Below are positions 34,412 to 45,555 of a stretch of DNA of 64,000 nucleotides, one piece after another. The first letter of the stretch is position 1, and every line of letters begins with the position of its first letter. The stretch covers positions 3,861,602 through 3,925,601 of the forward strand of contig OZ025279.1 of NCBI GenBank assembly GCA_964019165.1. Direction: 5' to 3'. Made by a program: the position numbers and the translations under genes. Under the pieces are notes generated by a model that was not told where the DNA came from, did not search any database, and worked only from the letters and a program-made list of their open reading frames with translations. The stretch is from Mastigias papua. Its lineage: Eukaryota; Cnidaria; Scyphozoa; Rhizostomeae; Mastigiidae.

Positions 34412-36815
34412 AATGGAGTCACACATTTCAAGAAACGAAAGACAAGAGTTTGCGTAAATCCCAAGAGAGCTCATGGTGAGATTTACAAAAGTGACAGATT
34501 TGTACTGACTTCTTAGATCTGAGACTAGTTGTGGGTATTTCAAGTGCTTCCTTTCTGCATTGTTGCTTAGATTTGTCTCAAAACCAATCGTGAGTTCTAA
34601 AATGTAACGACAGCTGTCCTTGGTGTGTAGAAGTAGGCCAGGACGTGAATCATTTTCGGTTATGATTGAAGGTGAGGGGAAACCTGGAATGTCCGCATAT
34701 ATTGAAGATCCTTCTACTACCTTTAAGGATGTGGCTAGAAAATTACGTACATAGTTGTGACGCCAAGTGTACCGACCCTGATCAAGGTAAACTTTGCAGC
34801 CTGTTACAACATGAAGTAAAGTTTCAGGAAGAAGACAAAATTGGCAGTCAGACGATTGGCTCAGCTTCCATAGATTAAGATTTTTGCGAGTAGCTAGAGT
34901 GTTATTGAGATATTTTATGGTAAATTTGAAGATGTTTGTTGGTAGATTACTCTGTACTAGAGACCAGATTCCATGCAATTTTTTGAGTGAATGATTCAAC
35001 AAGAATGAAAGTAAAGCACATTGAGATGGCAAATTGTGTATCAAACGCTCTTTATTGTCCAATTTAACTGCTTTCAGTACCTCTTTGGTATTGCGATATA
35101 TGTCATATTGCAGGTTTGTTCCTTTACTGGTGTTTTTCCACAAGGTCTGAACATTAACATAAGGGGAAGATCGAAGTATATTGCGAAAGACAGTTTGGCA
35201 CTGAGTGAATTTGACAGAAGGCAGTTTAAGATTTAGACCAAATTGATTTTTAGTAAGGACTAAACTTGTCAATGTTGCACTGACAGGAAAGTTAAGCCAT
35301 CGGCGAATATATTTGGATACAAGATTGTCAAGATTATCTGAGACCCAAGTTTTAGGTAGATCTGCAACATTAAAATGCCATGACACTTTGGACAGTACAT
35401 ATCTGTGGTAAACTAACAGTTTATTTTTGGGATGCAGAGGCAGATCGTCGATTCCTTTCATGAACGTTGAGAAGAGAGAAAGTAGTTGTGACTTATGCAT
35501 TTCATTACTCATGTCAAAATCAAAGACACGGCCAAGGTATTTACAAGATTCACCATTTTTGACAGGAGGAACAATTTGTTTATCAATTAAAAGCTTAGGC
35601 TGAAACTGAATGGATCTTGTTGAATACTTTCTAGCACCAAATGAGATACATATATCGACCCGTATAACAATATCTGCCCATTGTCACCACCTGGTAAAGC
35701 AGTTAAGTAGAATTTGGTTCTCTTTTTCGCCGCTGGTAATAACTGTTGCATCATCAGCAAACTGAAACCAATGCACTGGCTCAAACATGCGATCATTTTC
35801 GTCATGGACAGAAAAACCGAGATGTTTATATTTTTCAGCTTTGATAAACAGAATAAATGTGTTGAAACAAAGATTAAAAAGAAGAGGGCTCAGGCAGTCT
35901 CCCTGAAGGACACCTCAGCGAACAGAGATAGCTGGGGTTTGAAATTCGTCTGTGATAAAGGAAGTCTTTAAGTCTAAATATAAGTTGGAGCTCAAGGCCT
36001 GTACATGGGAAGGTATGTGATGGTACGATAGTACAGATGCAATTAAATTATGATGAACTTCACCGAGAGCATTTTTAAGATCTAACAGAGTTATTACGAG
36101 AGAGCGTTGTTTAATTCGATCTTGGTTTATTACATGACTCATAAAAGATATGTCTTCTATTGCCCCAGAAATATTTGAAGTGAAGCCTGTCTGAATCTGA
36201 TTTTCAATAAAATTGTTTTGTTTCAGAAAGTTAAAGATCGAATTTCTTATACATGATGCTAAATACCTTCAATGGAACAGATTCTAACGCTATTGGTCTG
36301 AAATTTGCAGGATCGTTCGTTGCACCTTTCTTATGAATAAGTATTGTTGCAGCTTTTTCCATTCCAGAGGGACTCTACCAGACAGCCAAATAACGCAAAT
36401 GATTTCAGTGAGAAAAGATCGGAGATATAGGCAATGCTTAAAGCAGAAGATAGAAATCTTATTAAGGGGGCAAGGGGAAGTAGAAGCTTTCATACGTCGT
36501 ATGATTGACGTTATTGTCTGATACGCTGGAGGGTTCATGTCAAACGGATAGGTGGGCTCGCTAAATTTTGGAATCCAAGAGGGAATAGCAAATATTCAAA
36601 GCAAATAGCAAAATGTCTTACAGAAGTAATCAGTATATCGTTTAACAGGAAAAGATGGGAGGAGTAACTGCATGCTCTGCATATAACGTTTGACATATTG
36701 CCCAAAATGTTTAGATATAAATCTATCATGATTGGTAATATTTGAATTATGATTGACAGGTTCGTGACGGTTGAGCTGTTAATTTCTGGTATAGGTGCGT
36801 TAGAAGATTTCAAAA
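34412..36815 (-). pseudogene. Restriction-endonuclease LINE, copy 1 (R2/NeSL-like)
   Basis: Minus strand. A degraded N-terminal part (36815-36250, with PLNKISIFCFKHCLYL) leads to RT pieces RSLVITLLDLKNALGEVHHN, GVLQGDCLSPLLFNL and QFADDATVITSG, with a TGA at W-stop-QW near 35695. The long frame 35512-34430 then gives the post-RT region, the R2-type CCHC knuckle DCQFCLLPETLLHVVTGC (CX2CX7HX4C) and the endonuclease: FPSPSIITENDSRPGLLLH, YILELTIGFETNL and RKHLKYPQ, the PD...E...K arrangement, although the PD is PG here. It is truncated near 34412 before the normal C-terminus. Confidence 0.85.
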
Positions 36816-36823
36816 CTTTAAAA

Positions 36824-38581
36824 ATAATAATAATTATAATAATTTTTTGAAGCTTCACAATATCATGAGAATAACACTACAATTACATACAATCATACAC
36901 CTCTCTACTGTTAGGTAGTGTATAACTGGCTTGCCTGCTATACAAAGGCAATGTTTAATCAAATGTTATAATATATTGAGATTGAAAGAAATAATAACAA
37001 TGAAATTAGAAGCAGCAAACATACAATTTAGCAACTAAAAGTCATGCAGCTCCGGACCTGGCCAAGATTTGTTACGTTTACAGAAAATACAATAGGTGCA
37101 TCATCTGGCAATGTTGGAAGCTTTCATAATGATCTGCTGTTGATGAGTAGTGTCAAAGTGCAAATCTTTCAGCATTAATGAAAAGGAGTCTGAGGACCTA
37201 CCAAATATGCCAAGAGCACTCATATAAATGTAACATCATAAAACTTTTCCTGGAGGGCTAAATTAAGGGGGCAATATTTATCAGATTTGCGTTCACTATT
37301 GATCATCATATTTGGCTCACAGCCAACAGTTAACTCTAGCAGATACACAATAGTATTATTTAGCACTAAGACAAGGTCTGGTCTGAGAGAATCACCAGTA
37401 ATCAAAGATGGAGATAGAAAAGAAGGAAGATCTGCGTACAACGAGTTATCTTGTAGTAAAGATAGAGTTTTAGAGATTTGCAAAAGAACGGAATTATGGC
37501 GCCAGGTATACCTTTAGTGATATGTCAATTCTGCAGGGGTAACCGGCCTTTTCTCTTTGTTGGTTGATGTTGATGGTTGTTCTAATTTAACGTGCATAGA
37601 ACACGGAGCCAGGGATAGACGATGTTGAGTTAACGTACTGATCTACTGACTGACTATGCAACATAAATTTTATTATTATATGCGTAAATATTGCTGACGA
37701 AACATTACACACGAATTACCAAATGGATATAAAAAGAAGGTATGGGCTGAGTAGGTGGAATGGACATGGTAGATAAACAAAAGCAAAGGAATGACCTGTA
37801 AGATGTGATGACAAGGATGACGTAAGGTGATGTCCAGATGTGGGATGACTTGGCAAAAATGGAAAAGGTCGGTTGAGAATGATTGATGAAATGAGGCCTG
37901 AGTTGAAGGTTTGGTTCCCGGTATTTAGGGTCACTACATACCTGCCATCTTCCAGGTAGGACTTGCAACTAGACACAATGTGCTGGAGACTTTCAAACTG
38001 GAGGCAGAACGAGCAAGCAGAAGAGGAAGAGAGGGACCATTTTCAGAGGTTCTTTTTTTGTAGCCAGAGTGTTGTTTAGGTACTTTATGGTAAATTGAAA
38101 ATGTTTCTGGGCATATTTTTCTGTACTTTTGACCAGAGGTGTCGAGTTTTACTGCTAGCATGAAGTAGAATAGATGAGATTATGACACCTTGAGACTTAA
38201 GTTCATGATGAAGGCGATTTTCATTATCAGTTTGTACAGCATTTAACACTTGTTTTGTGTTACAATATTGATCATACTGAATATTGCAGCTAGTGCTGGC
38301 TCGTGCCCAAAGATGGTTTATATCTGAATTAGGAGATGACTTGAGGGCATTTCTAATAACAACCTGGCACTGCATAAACTTGGTAGATGGCAGAATAAGG
38401 CTTAAACCGTACTTAGATTTAGATATGAGAAGCGAAGTAAGGGTAGCTCTAATCGTTCCTTCGAGCCATTGACGAACGTATCTAGATACAAGGCTATCGA
38501 TGTTTTCAACAATCAATGTCTTACTGAGGTCAGAGGTGGTAAAATACCATGATAGTTTAGACAAGACAAACCGGTGACCGT
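36824..38581 (-). mobile_element. Restriction-endonuclease LINE, copy 2, inserted in BEL/Pao
   Basis: A 5'-truncated copy of the same family as copy 1. It starts at 38581 with RFVLSKLSWYF, passes NALKSSPNSDINHLWARA, the CCHC knuckle CSFCLQFESLQHIVSSC near 38000, is interrupted by a 425-bp insertion, and resumes with YTWRHNSVLLQISKTL, SPSLITGDSLRPDLVLV and LLELTVGC. The PD of the nuclease is kept. The 3' untranslated tail ends in a TTATTATTATT-like run at about 36824, directly against copy 1. Confidence 0.85.
37514..37938 (-). mobile_element. Solo-LTR-like insertion inside LINE copy 2
   Basis: A 425-bp non-LINE segment separates the GRY and YTWRHN parts of the LINE frame. AGGTA is duplicated on both sides (37939-37943 and 37509-37513). 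On the minus strand it starts TGTAGTGACC, ends ATATCACTAA, and has TTTTTATATCC and AATAAAATTTATG in promoter and poly-A-like positions. This fits a solo LTR. A short DNA transposon with TAGTGA/TCACTA ends is the alternative. Confidence 0.65.
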
Positions 38582-39272
38582 AGCCAACCTCAGATGCGTC
38601 AGAAAAATGATGGAGCTCAGTATGAGTGACATCTCCAAAGTTATCAGGCTTGATACACCTCTCAATTGAAAATTGCTCTATTGTTGGTAATTCTGTCAAC
38701 CACTTCCTCCAGTCTATAAGATCTTTTGCAGGTATGTTTTCATCCCATCCAAGTTTCTTGCAACACAAATTCTGCAGCAACATTTTTGCTCGTAGAATTA
38801 GAGGAGACACAAAGCCAAGAGGATCATAAATCGACGATATTATACTTAGCATACCCCTTCGTGTGGATGGCTTGTCTAAAATGTTGATGTTGTACAGGAA
38901 CTTATCACTCTCAACATTCCATTGCATACCCAAAGCTCTTTCCACAGGCAGCTTCTCAGTCTCAAAATCAATGTTCTTCAAATACTTCGTCAGCTCTGAC
39001 TGTGGTATTGCATCCAATACATCTCTTTTGTTGCTGATCCACTTGGTCAAATGAAAACCACCAAAGGAAAGGAGCTTACTTGTTTGTGTATAGATCTTGA
39101 TTGCATCTTCTGAGTTCTTTACAGACTTCAGCAAGTCGTCTACGTAGAAATTTCGTTGCACTGTTTCAATGATATCGCTGTCAAACTTGTATGTGTTGTC
39201 CATTGCAGTTTTTCGCAAAGCATATGCAGCACAGCTGGGAGACCATACTCCGCCAAAAAGATGCACCAACAT
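38085..39272 (-). other. Chimeric 395-codon frame: BEL RT/RNase H fused to LINE C-terminus
   Basis: One uninterrupted minus-strand frame. Residues 1 to about 230 are BEL/Pao RT (NFYVDDLLKSVKN) ending at the RNase H start HHFSDASEVGYG. From about residue 231 it is the restriction-endonuclease LINE (HRFVLSKLSWYF). The fusion arises from LINE insertion at about 38582 and is not a functional gene design. Confidence 0.85.
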
Positions 39273-40347
39273 TTGAAATTCTTCTGGCTCAGCATCAATA
39301 TCACCAGCAGGAAACCAAAGGAAATATTAGAGAGTCAACATCATTGAGATCTACACGCACTTGATGAAACATAGCCTCTACATCTGCCATCACAGCCACA
39401 GGCTCTTGACGAAATCTGATGAGAACACCAATCAGCGAATTTGTTAGGTTTGGAGCCTGCAAGACATTACCGTTGAGGGACTCACCACGGTATTTGGCTG
39501 CGCAGTCAAACACTACCCTTACCTTTTCAGGTCTCTTCGGATGAATGACGTTGTGATGAGGTAAATACCATACGACGCCACAGCTGTTACTGATTTGATC
39601 TTCTGGGGCCTTTCTAGCATAGCCTTTAATTTGTAGGTCATCTATGAAGTTTGAGTACTTGCTTCGCAGGTCAGGATTCTTTGCCAATCTTCTTTTCAAA
39701 TGTTGTAGTCTATGTTCCGCCATGACACGATTGTTTGGAAGACAAGGTGATGGGTTTTTCCACGGAATTACAACTTGATAGTGGCCATCAACGATCTGCA
39801 CTGATTCTTCAAAGACTGACATGGCCTTTTTATCTTCCACAGACATCATTTTGTTCTCATCAGCAAAGGACTCGTTAAATTCTTGGTTGAAATACTTCCG
39901 AAGCTGCTCATTGAGGAGGTCATCATGAGAAGAATTCAAGTGATAACAATGCTTACCCTTTGCTTCCAATCTTCTCATTGGTCCATTTAACGTCCATCCA
40001 AACTTTGTTCGAACAGCATACGGTCCACCTTGTTGTGCCTTTATTATCTCGTAAGGTTGCAGTGCTTCTGGTACATCGACACCAATGAGAATAGAGACTT
40101 CACCATTACGCAGTTCAGCTGGTAACTTCACTTTGCTCAAATACGGCCATCGGTTGACATCTTCCTGTTCTGTAATTGCTTCAGGTGAAACATTTAGCAT
40201 TTTCGTAAAAAACACACTTGGCAGCTCGATGAAAACATTCTCGTCGAGGTCCATGATATCCAAGCTTGCTATCGAACTTTCACAATTGCTCTCTATAATT
40301 GCTGATTGTCGCCACTGACAACTGACACCTTTTCCCTTGTATTCCAA
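38582..40347 (-). pseudogene. BEL/Pao pol: linker, reverse transcriptase, RNase H start
   Basis: Minus strand. The segment NRWPYLSKVKLPAELRNGEV through GGPYAVRTKFGWTLNG is the BEL linker. RT motifs: GVVWYLPHHNVIHPKRPEKV, RVVFDCAAKYRGESLN, AVMADVEAMFHQV, a frameshift near 39310, then GVWSPSCAAYALRK and the catalytic NFYVDDLL. RNase H begins with HHFSDASEVGYG, keeping the first Asp, and is cut by the LINE. The rest of pol is not found beyond it on this strand. Confidence 0.9.
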
Positions 40348-40560
40348 GTTTCTTCAGTAGGCTATCTGTGCAAAATGATGCAGTTGAACAATTGTCAAGT
40401 AATGCATAAGTAATGATTACCTTCCTGTCACCATGTCCTTTTACCTTTACTGGAACAATTGAAAGGGCTTTACCACCACATCCGGCCCCACTGTTACTTT
40501 TTACACCAACAAATTGACTCTTCTTCTTCTCAGGGGGTACCTCACCAGTTTGCATCTGTT
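40280..40560 (-). pseudogene. BEL/Pao protease region
   Basis: The frame KALSIVPVKVKGHGDRKV, then ITYALLDNCSTASFCTDSLL is the BEL aspartic protease. The active site D-S/N-G is changed to D-N-C, so Gly is lost. It is joined to gag by a one-base frame change near 40562. Confidence 0.85.
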
Positions 40561-41367
40561 GTTGCCTGACAGTTTGTTTTCTGCAGAACGCCTCTGTTCA
40601 AATTCCAAAATTGATTCGTGTAAAGATGTCATATGCTTGCGCCTCAAGCCACAACCAGGAATGGTGCATTCTTTGCGTCGCTTGCAGCCAGCAGAAAAGT
40701 GGAATGGGGACAGACAGTTATTACAGAGATTCTTGGATCTTACAAATTTAAACTGTTCCTCGCCACTCTTGTTCTTGAAGTTTTCACACTGTTCCATCTT
40801 GTGGTCCCTTTCGCAGAACTTACACTTGACATTGCTGTCATTTCTTTCAACTCCTCTATCATTGGTTTCTTCAGTCTGAATGCTGAAATTCATACTCCGT
40901 TGTTGTGGTGATCTTCCTCCAGGTTTTCCAGACCTCCTCGTAATCTTGTCTCTCGTTGTGAATTTCCCACTCTCACTATCCATTATGCTGCCAAATACTG
41001 GATCGTTCTTCTCCATTGCAATCTTTCTTATGAGCTTTCTAACGTCTTCGATGTTTGGGTCACGGTCTTCCTTCCTTATTTCCTGCACTCTCGACTGCCA
41101 TCGCGATTTAACATAGCCAGGACAACGCTCAAGGATTTTCACCAGTCTATCTTCGCTGTTGACCTGAGTCAGCCTTCCGGTTGCCTTTAACGTAATCTCA
41201 CAATTTTGCAGGTCGTCTGCCAACTCAAGTAATCCTTCTCTGTCACCAGTCTTCAGTTTTGGACCATCGGACACCTTGGTTATCCAGGAGTTAGTCACTT
41301 TGTATTTATCTCCAAACCGTTCTGCAAGTAGTTTCTTCGCTTCCTTGTACCCTTCTTCAGGCTCCAA
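40501..41367 (-). pseudogene. BEL/Pao gag C-terminal half with zinc knuckles
   Basis: EPEEGYKEAKKLLAERFGDK is the most conserved BEL gag segment. It is followed by knuckles CKFCERDHKMEQC (CX2CX3HX4C) and CNNCLSPFHFSAGC (CX2CX4HX4C) and a CTIPGC...H pair. The frame is displaced from the N-terminal half by a shift near 41400. Confidence 0.88.
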
Positions 41368-42923
41368 CAGGATGCAGTTTTCAACAACCTTCCTTGCTTT
41401 ACCTGTGAAAACTGGACAAGAAGTTGAAGTCGTCTGCTGAAGTCATTTGTGTCTTTCTCCACGTTGGTCTCAAAGGATCTCAGAAAGGTAAAATACTTCA
41501 AAGGGTTACCATCAAATGATATCATCTCAGACTTTGGCAAGAGTGTGGCAACAGCTAAATTTTTCATCACTTCCAGATATTGAACGCCTGTGTCTGCGGC
41601 ACTTGAATCTGATCCAATTTCATTTTGAACATTCAAGGGTGCTGTATGCTTTCTTACACGCCACGAACGTACATCTCTTTCTTGATTGACATAGGGCCTA
41701 AATGATGTCCCAGGGTTGCTGAATTCAACAGGTAACTGAGAGGCATGGGCATGAGATGACACTGGGTTACTGGATTCACCAGGCAACTGAGTGGCATGGG
41801 CACGTGACAACACTGAATTCCCGTAACCACTAGGCAACTGGGTGACATGGGCACTTGATAACAGCGGATCACTGACTTCACCAGGCAACTGAGTGGCATG
41901 GACATGAGATGACACTTGATTGCTGAATTCACCAGGCAACTGATTGGCATGGGCACGTGACAACACTGGATCGCCGAATCCACCAGGCAACTGAGTGGCA
42001 TGGGCACTTGATAACAGTGGATCACTGAGTTCACCAGGCAACTGAGTGGCATGGACATGAGATGACACTTGATTGCTGAATTCACCAGGCAACTGATTGG
42101 CATGGGCACGTGAAAACTCTGGATCACTGAATTCATCAGATCGTCCTTACAATGAGATTTCAAATTCTTCGCAAACTTTCTCATCGGCTTCAATCTTTGT
42201 GAGCTCTGTCTTCAAATGCAACTCTTCCTTTTGCTGATTGACCTCCAACTCCAATTTTTCAAGGCTCCGTCGTCTTTGCAACATTGATTCCTCAGCCAGC
42301 AGCGCTGCCCTTTTTGTTGCACTTCGCAGTTTTGCCTTGATAATCTCACCTCTCGTTGAATTTGAAGACCTGGAAAGAGAGCTTTTTTGAGAGTTAGTCT
42401 CAATTACCGAGTCCAGAAATGTTTTATCATATGTGATTTCTTTGTCATGAAATCTCTCTCTTGTCTCTAAGTGTAGCGCAAGTCGATCTTTCATAGCCAT
42501 AAATCGTACTTTTGCCTCGTGAAAATACGCCATGCATTCATCCAAGTCGTCTTCATTAGTCAATGAATCTTTGTATGCATCGCATGCTTGATTGAACCTT
42601 TCAAAAACCTGCACCAGATTCCATTCGCTTGCCATTGCATCTCCAAATGAACCCTCTGCCAATAATGCATCTGAAATCTGCCTCAGGGCCACAGTCAAAG
42701 CTCGATTTGCATTGCTTCTTGCTTGTTTCAGCGTCCTTCTTTTCTCAGCCTTGACACCTTCCCAATCCACGGTCACATTTCTTCGCATGAATCGAGTTTC
42801 TCCTTCCAAAACATGAGTCTCGTCTGCATTTGTCACATGAGCGGGACTCTTCTCTTTTTCCATCGCCAAAGACTTGATAAACTGACAAGTTTCAAACTGA
42901 TGTAGCTTTGAGTTTGCGATCAC
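41295..42923 (-). pseudogene. BEL/Pao gag N-terminal half, one in-frame stop
   Basis: The frame starts at an ATG (42923) and encodes a helical, charged domain with coiled-coil stretches (MLQRRRSLEKLELEVNQQKE). A TAA at 42149-42147 is followed in the same frame by eight 17-residue repeats and then the BEL gag core LLPKSEMISFDGNPLKYFTF. The start is supported by the position close behind the TATA-bearing candidate LTR. Confidence 0.8.
41719..42126 (-). repeat. 8 x 51-bp tandem repeat inside BEL gag
   Basis: Exactly eight 51-bp units, each coding 17 residues of the type LPGEFSNQVSSHVHATQ. Units 2, 5 and 8, units 3 and 6, and units 1, 4 and 7 are most alike, so the array grew as 153-bp triplets. 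At least two minus-strand frames are open through the array. Confidence 0.95.
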
Positions 42924-43486
42924 AGCCAGCTACAGGGTATAGTAACTCACACGCCGAATTCAAATTGTATTTCGAAGTAACCCAGAGAACACAGCAAAAA
43001 AAACGACTGTTTGCTCGAAAATACATCCATAAACGTGCGGTTTGCTAAAGACAGATTAAACAAAGTATCAACTACAAACGCCAAATAAATTCAATCAAAA
43101 GTCAATATAAATCGATGAGTAAACGAAGACAAAAAACCATTTATAAAGTGCAAAGCAAAACAGCAAAAAGAAACTATACTTACAAACTATTAGTCCTCGT
43201 AGCCATAAAAAACTTCATGCAAAGAGCCTAACACAGCAAAACCCAGGCAAAAAGAAAACTGCCTGCACGAAGCTTTTATAGCTGCGGTATTGGGAATTAG
43301 GCTACTCCCTAATTACGAAAATCGTGAAAACTACGAGAAAAACAACCCATATAAGGTAAAATTGGGTAATCTAGTCACGCTAAAAGTTCAAAGTCCAAGT
43401 CGTAAACAAGGTACAAATTTTTCGTAAACAACATAGCTGTGTGCTTTGAAAGTCCCTTGATGATTCTTATTTGTACGCAACATTAT
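42924..43486 (-). promoter_or_regulatory. Candidate BEL leader / 5' LTR with TATA box
   Basis: On the minus strand TATAAAAGC lies at 43279-43271, about 350 bp before the gag ATG, in sequence with no other assignment. No second LTR copy is in the window, so the borders cannot be fixed. Confidence 0.4.
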
Positions 43487-45371
43487 TTAAACCACTACTG
43501 ATCGGTTGAAAAGATAATCTGTAAACCAATTAAGCTCTTCATCACTAATTCCATATTGGGTCAGTTTGTTTAACAAGTTTGAGGGAGTTATCATATAGAA
43601 TGCTTTTCTTAGGTCTATAAACACTCCACCAACCAATTTCCCTTCGTCCACATTTTTTCGTATGTCGTCCAATAAGAGGGTTGCTGCCAACTCCGTTTGA
43701 CCTAAATCTAAATTGAAAGATTTGGCCTAAATCCATATTGAAAGACAGGCAGCAAATTATTTTGCTCGATAAATTCCATGACTTGCCGATGCACAGCCTT
43801 TTCAATGATTTTTGATATAACCGGCAGACCGAAATTGGCCTCTAGTTCTCGAAACTGGAGTGGGAGCCAGATTTATGTATTGGTACAATTTTTGCAAGTT
43901 TCCAATCTTTTGGAAAGAGGCCTGTTCGCAGTGAAAGATTAATAAGGTGTGTTAGAGGAGCTGATATAGTACGTGCAGAATCCTTCAACAAACACGGTGG
44001 TATATTGTCAATGCCGGTTGACTTGTTTCGCCTAATAAATCTAAGATATTTTTCGACTTCTAGCTTTGATACTGGCCTGAAAATTTAATTTCTTGTCAGT
44101 TCTTTTTCGTACAGACCTAGGGGGTTTCCAGGCAGAATTGCACAGAGGGATGGCTCCCTCTAACAAAGTCGTTATGATTGTAGTGAAATAGTTGCAAAAG
44201 CCATTCACCACCTTAATCGTATCAGTTGTTTTTACACCTTGAATATCAAAGGAGTGTCTAAATAATCCCGCACTTGCCTTGGTTGGATATATAGACTTAA
44301 TGGTCTTCAAAAACTGATTTAGATTTACAGAGTTTTCTTTTAAGCCTGGTTTCCATACAGCTGTTTCTTGTCTTTTCTAGTCTTTCTAGTCTTTTTTGAG
44401 TACGAAAGGCAAGGAAAGACTGAATGGAAACGACCTCTAAAGACTAGAAAAGACAAGAAAAGACACAAAAGAGCGGTGTCTGTTTTAGTCTTTGAGATAG
44501 ATTTCATCCTATCTCAAAGACAAGAAACGCACCAAGAAAGACAAGAAAAGACAGAAAAAGACAGGAAAAGACAGAAAAATTAATGGAAATGGATCAAAGA
44601 CATACAAAGACAAGAAAAGAGCAGTTCCAAGATACCTTGCGCGCAAATTCTTGTAGAAATAAATATGGTGGAAAGCTCGCGTGAATATGATCCAAATGCA
44701 AAACTAATGTCAGAAGTTCGGGTATGTGATTGCCTGTATAATAAATACAGCAGAGATTTCAAAGATAAATATAAGAAAATGCGAGCCAAGACGATTACAC
44801 AAGAGACACAACACAACAACCACGGAGGACAAAGGCCAGAAAAGACAAGAAAAGATAAGAAAGAGCTCTATGGAATCCAGGCTGAAGACTACACCAGACA
44901 CGGCTCTTTCCTTGTCTTTCGTATTCAGGAAAAACTAGAAAAGACTAGAAAAGACAAGAAAGAACTTTATGGAAACCAGGCTTTAGTAGATTTTGATGAA
45001 ATGATGACTTGGCTTTCGAAATGATGACTTGGCTTTCGGATCGCGATGTTAACCTCATTTGGATATATCCAATTCAGCCTTAGTTCTTCTCCATTTTCGG
45101 AGAAGTTTACCTCTGTCATTCACAAGCTTTTTCACGTTATTGGTTAACCGGGGAGCAGGTTTGCCCCTTACTTTTTTGTGTGTGCTTTGGTTGACTCTGA
45201 TATTCTCGTGGGTTTATCCACCATTTGTTTGAAACCAAATACATTTAGAATAGCCTTTAATTCTTTGTTATCCTGCTTAAGGAATTTTACATTTTGCTGT
45301 TTACATTTTGCTTGCCACCCTCTCTTTGCAATGGGAAAAACATAGTCATACAAACAAAAGGCCGTCATCAA
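43487..45371 (-). pseudogene. CR1/L2-like LINE, endonuclease end and RT, interrupted by a MITE
   Basis: Minus strand. The endonuclease tail is KQDNKELKAILNVFGFKQMV and DKPTRISEST (about 45280-45185). The linker is LLRKWRRTKAELDISK and SKAKSSFHQN (about 45100-45000), then the 640-bp MITE, then NLNQFLKTIKSIYPTK. RT follows: ILPPCLLKDSARTISAP, FPKDWKLAKIVPIHKSG and VFIDLRKAFYMI (normally KAFDT), ending at YLFNRS near 43487. Stops and frame changes occur near 44050 and 43730. Confidence 0.82.
44343..44982. mobile_element. Harbinger-type MITE (640 bp, TTA target duplication)
   Basis: Terminal repeats AGCCTGGTTTCCATA (44343-44357) and its exact complement (44968-44982) are flanked by TTA on both sides (44340-44342, 44983-44985). 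The interior is rich in AAAAGACAAGAAAAGAC-like subterminal repeats in both orientations. No transposase. A 3-bp TTA duplication is the hallmark of PIF/Harbinger elements. Confidence 0.9.
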
Positions 45372-45555
45372 TACATACTTCCTTCAAATTCTCCCAGTTT
45401 TTGGCAGCATTTTTGTAAGAAAATAAGGTATGAATTCCTCGCGGCCCTAAGCGATATTTACATCTAATTTTTCTACAGCGGCGTTCACATTTCATCCTTC
45501 CTAAATTGTATGTCAAATAGGTTCGGGTACCCAGTGAAGTGGCTCCCAACCACAA
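45285..45555 (-). repeat. Inverted repeat, left copy
   Basis: Its complement resembles 46558-46805, roughly 80 percent by eye, sharing CCTATTTGACATACAATTTA and ATATCGCTTAGGG-type blocks. The complement carries a 69-codon frame (45555-45346) of unknown function. Confidence 0.7.

Noticed and set aside
34184..34430. Last part of the 442-codon minus frame as LINE coding sequence
   Set aside because: It is the antisense of the plus-strand LINE RT; the true junction is near 34412.
41654..42193. Second 179-codon gene in the BEL gag repeat
   Set aside because: An alternative frame through the 51-bp tandem repeat; length divisible by three keeps it open without selection.
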